Of a DNA stretch of 63,380 bases, positions 58,602 to 63,380 are shown piece after piece. Source of the stretch: a virus. The notes under the pieces are model-generated. The model saw nothing but the letters and a program-made list of their open reading frames with translations, searched no databases and was not told where the DNA came from. Numbering within the stretch: position 1 is the stretch's first letter; the number at the start of each line of letters is the position of its first letter. The DNA is taken from IMG/VR virus record IMGVR_UViG_3300032046_000023, positions 1-63,380 of that record; one strand, given 5' to 3'. The position numbers were made by a program, and so were the translations under genes.

Positions 58602-58619
58602 GGAGTTGGTCATATTGCT

Positions 58620-59000
58620 TCAGAAAGGGATGTCTATCCCATCATCCTTGTCGGGGATATCGACTTGAATCACGATATTGGCAATCCGCGCATAAGTTTT
58701 ACCCTTGATTTCCTCATGTTTGATATCACCCTCAAATATTCCGCCTGCCATGAAGATATCTTTGCCATGCTCAACACCCAATGCTTTACATAAGTCGGTA
58801 TAACGTGGATCCCAGGGGACAAAACTATCAACTACACGATAATTCCCCTCTGTTCCAAGAGCCGTAGCATAGAGGACAATTCGAACATATCCCCTTCCTT
58901 CTTTTTCTTCTTTTTTGAAATCTGGCTCTTTATTCAGTTTGAAGGAATAGTGACCTTCGGGGGCCAATTCATTTCCAGGGACAGGCCAAAATGGACTCAT
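58620..59000 (-). CDS. SSB-like protein
   Basis: The 126-residue OB-fold-like protein has YVRIVLYATALG, RVVDSFVPWDP and IKGKTYARIANIVIQVDI, and ends DDGIDIPF, which matches the acidic C-terminal tip of single-stranded DNA-binding proteins. It is ATGA-coupled to the RecA-like ATPase, a pairing known from Sak4-SSB recombination systems. Confidence 0.82.
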   Translation of the reverse strand: MSPFWPVPGNELAPEGHYSFKLNKEPDFKKEEKEGRGYVRIVLYATALGTEGNYRVVDSFVPWDPRYTDLCKALGVEHGKDIFMAGGIFEGDIKHEEIKGKTYARIANIVIQVDIPDKDDGIDIPF

Positions 59001-60097
59001 GCTTTTGCTCCTTTCTTTTTAGATTTGCCGTCGCCGGGATCAATCGTTGCAAGTAGGACTGCAGCTTTCGGCACGGACTTAGAGACATCAAAAACTTTGG
59101 CCCGAATTACGTTGAGGCCGTCGGCTAGAACATCATTCTTGGTGAGCGTTGAAATCTTCGTCCACGAATTCGTGTTGAAAACTTCCTCAAAGAGTGCGAT
59201 TCTTTTGAGTTTGTCACCTTCGGTTTGACCGGGGTAAAGTTTCCTGACCTCATTCTGAATCTCTTCACAGAGGATTTCCTTATTGAGTGCCCGTTTCTCG
59301 CCGGTTTCTTCGGACTTGATATATGTCGTAGAATCCGGCCGATCTAACTCAAGGGCTCGATGTTCACCGCCAATATTGAGCCGTTCAATATGCGGTACGA
59401 AGGTTTCAAAGGTGGGATTGTCAAAAAGTTTTCCATCCATGATGCTGAATCGGTCTTTTTTGATGAAGCTTCGATGGACAAGTTTGCTTCCGAATTGCGG
59501 GGATAATTGAATGGCAGACATTTCAGCAAGGAGTGAGGGTTCATATCCCATTTCATTTTCTGTCTTCATCTTAGTCCCGGTTTTCTTTGCCTCTTTAGAT
59601 CCATCTTCGGGATCAATGACATCTTCAAAGATCACCGTTGACCGTCCGCACATGATGACGTGGAGTTTTCCGTTGATATAGCGGTCGCTAAAATCACGCC
59701 ATATCGCTTTGATGGGAGCACTGTGTTTCATCCAATTAATCTTCGTCAGATTATTTTTCTTCATCCAGGCTTCTTGGAGTTCAACCCAATAGTGTGTGAT
59801 GCTGTCGATGATAAGGATGGAACATTCTTTTTCGGCTTCATCATGAATGGTTAAGAGGTCCGAAAAGACTCGGCTCTTTTTGGTGACGAGTTTTATTCCT
59901 GCGTCTTTGAAAAGATGAAGAACATAATCCACGCCGGGTTCAGTTGCAGCGAAAGCAATCGGTTTCTCGGCATGAATAAATTTATGGAGACCTATGGCAA
60001 TCAAAGAAGCCGTATAGGTCTTCCCTGATCCTGCCTCTCCATACAGCCCGAATTTTGCGAAGGCCGCTTCGGGTTTGGCCTCTTCTAAAATGCTCAT
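58997..60097 (-). CDS. RecA-like ATPase, Sak4-type recombinase
   Basis: The 366-residue protein has Walker A GEAGSGKT at 20-27 and Walker B-like SILIIDSITHYW. The following HVIMCGRSTVIFED region resembles phage AAA_24/Sak4 single-strand annealing ATPases. The C-terminal 80 residues are helical and basic. It probably pairs with the SSB-like product for homologous recombination, which also fits the recombination scars seen elsewhere in the genome. Confidence 0.85.
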   Translation of the reverse strand: MSILEEAKPEAAFAKFGLYGEAGSGKTYTASLIAIGLHKFIHAEKPIAFAATEPGVDYVLHLFKDAGIKLVTKKSRVFSDLLTIHDEAEKECSILIIDSITHYWVELQEAWMKKNNLTKINWMKHSAPIKAIWRDFSDRYINGKLHVIMCGRSTVIFEDVIDPEDGSKEAKKTGTKMKTENEMGYEPSLLAEMSAIQLSPQFGSKLVHRSFIKKDRFSIMDGKLFDNPTFETFVPHIERLNIGGEHRALELDRPDSTTYIKSEETGEKRALNKEILCEEIQNEVRKLYPGQTEGDKLKRIALFEEVFNTNSWTKISTLTKNDVLADGLNVIRAKVFDVSKSVPKAAVLLATIDPGDGKSKKKGAKA

Positions 60098-60168
60098 CTT
60101 GAGCTACTCCTTAAAACTCATACCGCGTCCCGGTATATTGGGATCGTCGGTTGCTGAGTTATAGTTGC

Positions 60169-60384
60169 TCATGAATCATATTCCTTAGCTGCCCTTGCCT
60201 TCTCATCGGCCTCTAGAAGCTCTTGTCCCTTCGGGCATTTGCAGAACATCGTCCGCGAGTTGCCGCCGCCGGTATCGATATCGATGAATCCGGTTCCATT
60301 ACAATCGGGGCAATCATAGTTCTCAAGGTTATCGGCCATTCGCTTGTAGAGGTTTATGGGATAAATAGAGTTGCGATCAATCAT
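60169..60384 (-). CDS. zinc-finger protein, DnaJ-type CxxCxGxG
   Basis: CPDCNGTGFIDIDTG with a second FCKCPKG forms a zinc hook like that of DnaJ. It has AGGA upstream of ATG. It is probably an adaptor or nucleic acid binder. Confidence 0.72.
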   Translation of the reverse strand: MIDRNSIYPINLYKRMADNLENYDCPDCNGTGFIDIDTGGGNSRTMFCKCPKGQELLEADEKARAAKEYDS

Positions 60385-60537
60385 TCAATCCTCTTTCTCT
60401 AATTCTTTAATGGCGGACTCGATTTGTTCTATTGCCAAATCCAATAAAATAGAAATACTGAATGGATTCATTTTTTCAAAATTCTTGATATTGATTCTGG
60501 CGTTTTCTGAATATTCGATTGCCTTAGTAATACTCAT
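60385..60537 (-). CDS. 50-residue helical protein
   Basis: AGGAG precedes ATG. MSITKAIEYSENARINIKNF then LLDLAIEQIESAIKELEKED forms two helices. Its stop directly precedes the next ATG region. Confidence 0.65.
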   Translation of the reverse strand: MSITKAIEYSENARINIKNFEKMNPFSISILLDLAIEQIESAIKELEKED

Positions 60538-60546
60538 ATTCATCTC

Positions 60547-60966
60547 CTAAAAAAGTTTTAATTGACTTGATTGAATATCCGGGCCTGGCCGCCCAGACGT
60601 AATTAGAGGTACGGGATGCAATGGAACGTCATCCCCTTGCACCATTACCGCAGGCCTCTCCGTATCGTCATCGTTGAAATGACATTGATAGCAGATATCC
60701 GGCGCAATCATCTCCGTCGATGGCTTGGCCGTCTTGCAGATTTTGCAGAACCAGGTTTCCTTTCCATGGAGTACATTGCGCATTGAGAAATCGCCATTGG
60801 CCTTGATTCGCAGGTTCGCGCCCTGGGCCAGTTCATGCCGCCGTTTCCGCTCTGCCCGATCCGCGGCCTTCGCCCCTCGCTCTTTCCGCTTCAATTCTCG
60901 ACGATGTTTGCGGACGGCCCGTTCCTGCTCTTTGGCAATCGTCTCGGCTGATTTGGGACGGCTCAT
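60547..60966 (-). CDS. 139-residue basic zinc-finger protein
   Basis: The basic N-terminus (KHRRELKRKERGAKAADRAE) may bind nucleic acid. CKICKTAKPSTEMI..DICYQCHF is a four-Cys zinc knuckle. It ends SSQLKLF. It is ATGA-coupled to the 56-residue membrane gene. Confidence 0.68.
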   Translation of the reverse strand: MSRPKSAETIAKEQERAVRKHRRELKRKERGAKAADRAERKRRHELAQGANLRIKANGDFSMRNVLHGKETWFCKICKTAKPSTEMIAPDICYQCHFNDDDTERPAVMVQGDDVPLHPVPLITSGRPGPDIQSSQLKLF

Positions 60967-61133
60967 GCTGCCCCTATTTTGTAATCTTTTTCCACGCTGT
61001 CGGGATAATCCCGTTGAATCCTTTGCCGCTCTTTCCGCATCCTTTCAATCCGCCGCGCCTCCTTGCGAAGGCCGACGATGATCCCGGCGGCGAATGCCGC
61101 GAATGATAAAAAAACGATGAGCCAGGATTTCAT
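60963..61133 (-). CDS. 56-residue membrane protein with charged tail
   Basis: GGAGAAG precedes ATG. The sequence MKSWLIVFLSFAAFAAGIIV is a membrane segment followed by a basic coiled tail (RRIERMRKERQRIQRD). Both ends overlap neighbouring genes as ATGA. Confidence 0.68.
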   Translation of the reverse strand: MKSWLIVFLSFAAFAAGIIVGLRKEARRIERMRKERQRIQRDYPDSVEKDYKIGAA

Positions 61134-61321
61134 CTTCTCCGGCCTCCCTCCTTATTTAATTTCGGAACCGCCCCGGTCCCAGCCTCTACGAGTAATGCAA
61201 TCCATATGCCCAATGCAATTCCTGAAAGGGCAATAAAAAATATATCTTTATGAACTATTACTATAATCATCGCCGCTAAAGTTAGGATTACCATAAAGAG
61301 GGAATAGGCAATTTTCCTCAC
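61130..61321 (-). CDS. 63-residue membrane protein
   Basis: Two transmembrane segments (SLFMVILTLAAMIIVIV and FIALSGIALGIWIALLV) and a basic C-terminus. The function is unknown. It is in the early operon. Confidence 0.65.
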   Translation of the reverse strand: MRKIAYSLFMVILTLAAMIIVIVHKDIFFIALSGIALGIWIALLVEAGTGAVPKLNKEGGRRR

Positions 61322-61608
61322 TTCACTTCCCCTTTTATATCCGCGTTTAATTTCTGTTCAATCTCCCAAAGCTCACTTTGCGCGGCATGATACTCGCAGT
61401 GGATGGCTTTCCGTTCGCAATTGCACCATTCCATTTGCCGCACTTTTTCAACAGAAATTCGATCAACTTTATATCCGTCTCGAATAAGTTCCATTACCTC
61501 TTTATTTCGTTCTCTTTTCTCGCCCTTGCCGTCCATTCCGGCATAAACCAATTTTCCGCAAGAACAGATTCCGACAAATGCCATTTCGGGAATTTTCATA
61601 TCAATCAT
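61318..61608 (-). CDS. 96-residue Cys-containing protein
   Basis: CSCGKLVYAG and CNCERKAIHC give two CxC motifs possibly binding metal. Helices flank them. It is coupled on both sides. Confidence 0.62.
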   Translation of the reverse strand: MIDMKIPEMAFVGICSCGKLVYAGMDGKGEKRERNKEVMELIRDGYKVDRISVEKVRQMEWCNCERKAIHCEYHAAQSELWEIEQKLNADIKGEVK

Positions 61609-62057
61609 TTTGCTTTCCTCTCATCGATAGCCGAATGTACATGCTCGATCTCTTTCTCCAGCACGTCCAGCGCCTTGTGTATTGCGCCATGCTCTGCCGA
61701 TGATAACCGGCCGTCGATAAGCGCGTCCCTCACGATCTTCTGAGCCGCACCGACTGCAATGCTCAAATCGTATGCTTCACGTATCGGGTCATTCGTTTCC
61801 TTTGCCGAGAAAGGTTTCCGCCGAAGATAGAATCCGCAGGCCGTCGTAAAAAACTCGATGATTCTTCTATCCCGCGTCAGCGAATAGAGCGGCGGAATGA
61901 GGTCGGGCGGGAATGAAATGAATCCGAGAACATATTTCTCATAAGTGTGATACGGCAGGCCGAGCGCGAACGCGATTTCCTTGCGCGGCGTCTCAAGCTG
62001 AGAGAGGAGCGCGGAAAAATTCTCCGTGTGGTTTCCTTGCCAGCATCCGTTATTCAC
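61605..62057 (-). CDS. CII-like regulator
   Basis: The GTG with AGGAAA upstream gives 150 residues. The N-terminal TPRKEIAFALGLPYHTYEKYVLG is a helix-turn-helix of Phage_CII_2 type. The C-terminal helices (AVGAAQKIVRDALIDGRLSS) may oligomerise. It is probably a regulator of the lysis-lysogeny choice or early genes. An upstream start inside the excisionase gene (62087) is less likely. Confidence 0.75.
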   Translation of the reverse strand: MNNGCWQGNHTENFSALLSQLETPRKEIAFALGLPYHTYEKYVLGFISFPPDLIPPLYSLTRDRRIIEFFTTACGFYLRRKPFSAKETNDPIREAYDLSIAVGAAQKIVRDALIDGRLSSAEHGAIHKALDVLEKEIEHVHSAIDERKAK

Positions 62058-62058
62058 G

Positions 62059-62292
62059 TTATATTTCCTTTTGAAAATGAGATACAAAAAGCGGCGGACG
62101 GCGAGAACGACGGCGATTAATAAACTCTTGAATGTCCTTCATATCAAACCGTACCAACTCGCCAATCTTCACGCTCCGCAAATCATGGGCTTTGCGCAAG
62201 AGGTCGAGTTTCCTCACGGAGATTTGGAGAACGTAGGCCGCTTCACATTTAGAAAGGAGTCTCGGCAAAGAAGAAAAATCGGCGGGTTTCAT
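62059..62292 (-). CDS. excisionase/AlpA-like DNA-binding protein
   Basis: The 77-residue winged helix (LLSKCEAAYVLQISVRKLDL, then RSVKIGELVRFDMKDIQEFI) is the HTH_17/MerR-type fold of excisionases. Transcribed from the same promoter as the Cro-like gene. It probably bends attachment DNA or regulates. Confidence 0.78.
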   Translation of the reverse strand: MKPADFSSLPRLLSKCEAAYVLQISVRKLDLLRKAHDLRSVKIGELVRFDMKDIQEFINRRRSRRPPLFVSHFQKEI

Positions 62293-62477
62293 TCTTGGAT
62301 TCCCATCAATTTTTTATATCGGTATAAATTTCTTGGATGTGGTTTTACCAAACCGCGAAGAAACAGACTGAGGGTAGCAACGGAAACACCGAAATATGGC
62401 GCTCCTTGGATAAGTGTCCAATTCCGCTCATATAGGAATTCTTCCAATTTCTTCCTAGTTTCTTCGGAGGTCATCAT
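62289..62477 (-). CDS. Cro-like helix-turn-helix regulator, leaderless
   Basis: Using the ATG at 62477 it has 62 residues, with WTLIQGAPYFGVSVATLSLF as the helix-turn-helix. The ATG falls on the predicted transcription start of its promoter (TATATA seven bases before), so the mRNA would begin with AUG. No ribosome site is visible, consistent with leaderless initiation. Confidence 0.75.
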   Translation of the reverse strand: MMTSEETRKKLEEFLYERNWTLIQGAPYFGVSVATLSLFLRGLVKPHPRNLYRYKKLMGIQE

Positions 62478-62483
62478 GATTAA

Positions 62484-62512
62484 TATATAAATCATTTTTA
62501 ATGCGTTGTCAA
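62484..62512 (-). promoter_or_regulatory. early leftward promoter, consensus
   Basis: On the minus strand TTGACA (62512-62507), a 17-base spacer and TATATA (62489-62484). It drives the lytic early operon, divergent from the repressor. Confidence 0.85.
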
Positions 62513-62540
62513 GGAATTTGTTAAATTATTTTATTTTCTA

Positions 62541-62569
62541 TTGATCTTCCAAAAAAGTTGATATATAAA
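62541..62569 (+). promoter_or_regulatory. repressor maintenance-type promoter
   Basis: TTGATC (62541-62546), a 17-base spacer and TATAAA (62564-62569), followed by GGAGGAG and the TTG start of the repressor at 62591. It is divergent from the early promoter, with -35 boxes about 30 bases apart. No clear operator repeats are visible between them. Confidence 0.72.
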
Positions 62570-62590
62570 GCACATTTGGAGGAGTTTAAT

Positions 62591-62911
62591 TTGGATATTA
62601 AAGAACAGAAGAAAATAATCGGCAGGAATATCCGGCGATATCGAGATTTCAAGGGATGGAATCAGGAAGAACTTGGAGCGCAAGTCGGCATCAGAAAAGC
62701 TACGATGTCTCGGATTGAAACGGGCGTGGAAAATGTCTCGCTTAATACGCTTCTAAAGATAGTCGATGCTTTAGATGTGGAAGTTGAGGAGATTTGCCTA
62801 AAAGATATGAAAGCAGTATCATTTAAATTAATTCTTTCTGAAAATAATGTTCAGACGCTATGTGCCGTTCTTGAAATGATAAAGGATATTTTAGAGAAAA
62901 AAGAGAAATAA
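62591..62911 (+). CDS. XRE-family prophage repressor
   Basis: The start is TTG after GGAGGAG, giving 106 residues. The XRE helix-turn-helix is NQEELGAQVGIRKATMSRIE, followed by the dimerisation helix SLNTLLKIVDALDVEVEEIC. A C-terminal 30 residues form an extra helix. There is no RecA-cleavable peptidase domain, so induction must work by another route. It heads the lysogeny operon that runs on into imm, the lipoprotein and, across the join, the integrase. Confidence 0.88.
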   Translation: MDIKEQKKIIGRNIRRYRDFKGWNQEELGAQVGIRKATMSRIETGVENVSLNTLLKIVDALDVEVEEICLKDMKAVSFKLILSENNVQTLCAVLEMIKDILEKKEK

Positions 62912-62927
62912 AAAACAGAAGATTCAT

Positions 62928-63113
62928 ATGACAACCTTTATTTTGGTTTTTGGTGGTTTAATTATTTATTTCTTACCATCAATCGTATCCTTAAAAAGAA
63001 AACATCGTCAACAAAATGCGATATTAACTTTGAATCTTTTTTTAGGTTGGACATTCATCGGTTGGGTTATCGCACTTGTTTGGGCAATGACAAAAACAAG
63101 GGGAATAAAATGA
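62928..63113 (+). CDS. superinfection immunity protein, Imm-like
   Basis: The 61-residue protein matches the T4 Imm-like family: LPSIVSLKRKHRQQNAILTL and LNLFLGWTFIGWVIALVWAM, two membrane segments. Imm blocks DNA injection by superinfecting phages at the membrane. It lies in the lysogeny block and its stop overlaps the lipoprotein start as ATGA. Confidence 0.86.
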   Translation: MTTFILVFGGLIIYFLPSIVSLKRKHRQQNAILTLNLFLGWTFIGWVIALVWAMTKTRGIK

Positions 63114-63380
63114 AAAATCTGATTATTATTTTCATCTTATTGTTTATCTTTGCCTATTGCAAAAGCCCCGAAGCAAACATCCTTGTAAATTTCACAATGA
63201 TCTCCGGGCCTAAATATAATTTTTATTTAGATTTTTTTACTTGTGAGGGAACCATTAAAAACGGCGGAAATTTCGATGCTAGATTATGTCGAATCTACAT
63301 CACTATAAAAGATTTGAACTCTAAAGTATTAATCACAAATTGGAATTTACTTGATCCAACCGATATTCCAGCACTAGGCC
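63110..63380 (+). CDS. FxLYD-domain lipoprotein (truncated by window edge)
   Basis: The first 17 residues are a signal peptide (MKNLIIIFILLFIFAYC) with a lipobox-like FAYC. The domain reads CEGTIKNGGNFDARLCRIYI and KDLNSKVLI, typical of FxLYD surface domains. The remainder appears at positions 1-96, assuming circular linkage, for a total of about 122 residues. As a lysogenic conversion protein at the cell surface it may complement Imm in blocking adsorption. Confidence 0.72.
   Translation, partial: MKNLIIIFILLFIFAYCKSPEANILVNFTMISGPKYNFYLDFFTCEGTIKNGGNFDARLCRIYITIKDLNSKVLITNWNLLDPTDIPALG

Noticed and set aside
58392-58613. 73-codon minus-strand ORF
   Set aside because: It coincides with the hairpin units, lacks a proper ribosome site and its composition follows the stems; an RNA is the better reading.
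1-63380. tRNA genes
   Set aside because: No cloverleaf with a GGTTCGA-type T arm and matching acceptor stem was recognised on either strand by eye; a dedicated tRNA scan would be decisive.

Overview
This window reads as an essentially complete temperate tailed-phage genome (siphovirus-like, HK97-type capsid; Caudoviricetes). Almost all genes lie on the minus strand. A short plus-strand lysogeny block sits at both window edges: repressor, superinfection-immunity protein and lipoprotein on the right, zinc-ribbon protein and integrase on the left. Positions 1-96 encode the missing C-terminus of the lipoprotein cut off at 63380, so the window is most simply a circular or circularly permuted genome of about 63.4 kb opened inside that gene, with a small mismatch at the join. 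The host is not identifiable. Strong GGAGG ribosome sites, a consensus TTGACA-17-TATATA promoter, lipoproteins and spanin-like genes suggest a diderm bacterium that uses Shine-Dalgarno initiation and consensus sigma-70-type promoters.

Layout, following minus-strand transcription from right to left. (1) 62.5-57.1 kb, control and replication: leaderless Cro-like gene, excisionase-like and CII-like proteins, small membrane and zinc proteins, a RecA-like (Sak4-type) ATPase with an SSB-like partner, a DUF1376 replication protein and a RusA-like resolvase. A candidate structured RNA lies at 58.40-58.60 kb. (2) 57-47 kb: a dense array of small overlapping genes joined by recurring ribosome-site sequences, plus cargo (glycoside-hydrolase-like lipoprotein, radical SAM protein, nucleotidyltransferase) and holin/spanin candidates. 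Four 21-bp iterons mark 47.5 kb. (3) 47-37.5 kb: phosphoesterase, lysis-like genes, terminase, portal, MuF protein, two YopX-like genes (one carrying an HNH nuclease) and small genes. (4) 37.5-24.5 kb: prohead protease, two tandem major capsid paralogues, decoration-like proteins, two GT4 glycosyltransferases with 30-codon microgenes, a 22-residue-repeat protein and head-tail connectors. (5) 24.5-16.4 kb: a glycan-modification island set between the head-tail connector genes and the tail genes. (6) 16.4-2 kb: tail completion protein, tail tube, frameshifting tail chaperone, tape measure, Dit-like, FN3 tail hub, C1q-like and two collagen-like fibres, a methyltransferase-glycosyltransferase fusion, a metallopeptidase-like protein and the endolysin.

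Taken together, the genome combines a standard head, tail and lysis programme with an unusually large sugar-modifying set: at least nine glycosyltransferase domains, three methyltransferase domains, a LicD-like domain, a cytidylyltransferase-like domain and a sugar aminotransferase. These genes share the orientation and translational coupling of the structural operon, so virion glycosylation is the simplest hypothesis. No tRNA gene or CRISPR array was recognised. All assignments come from reading sequence motifs, without database searches.
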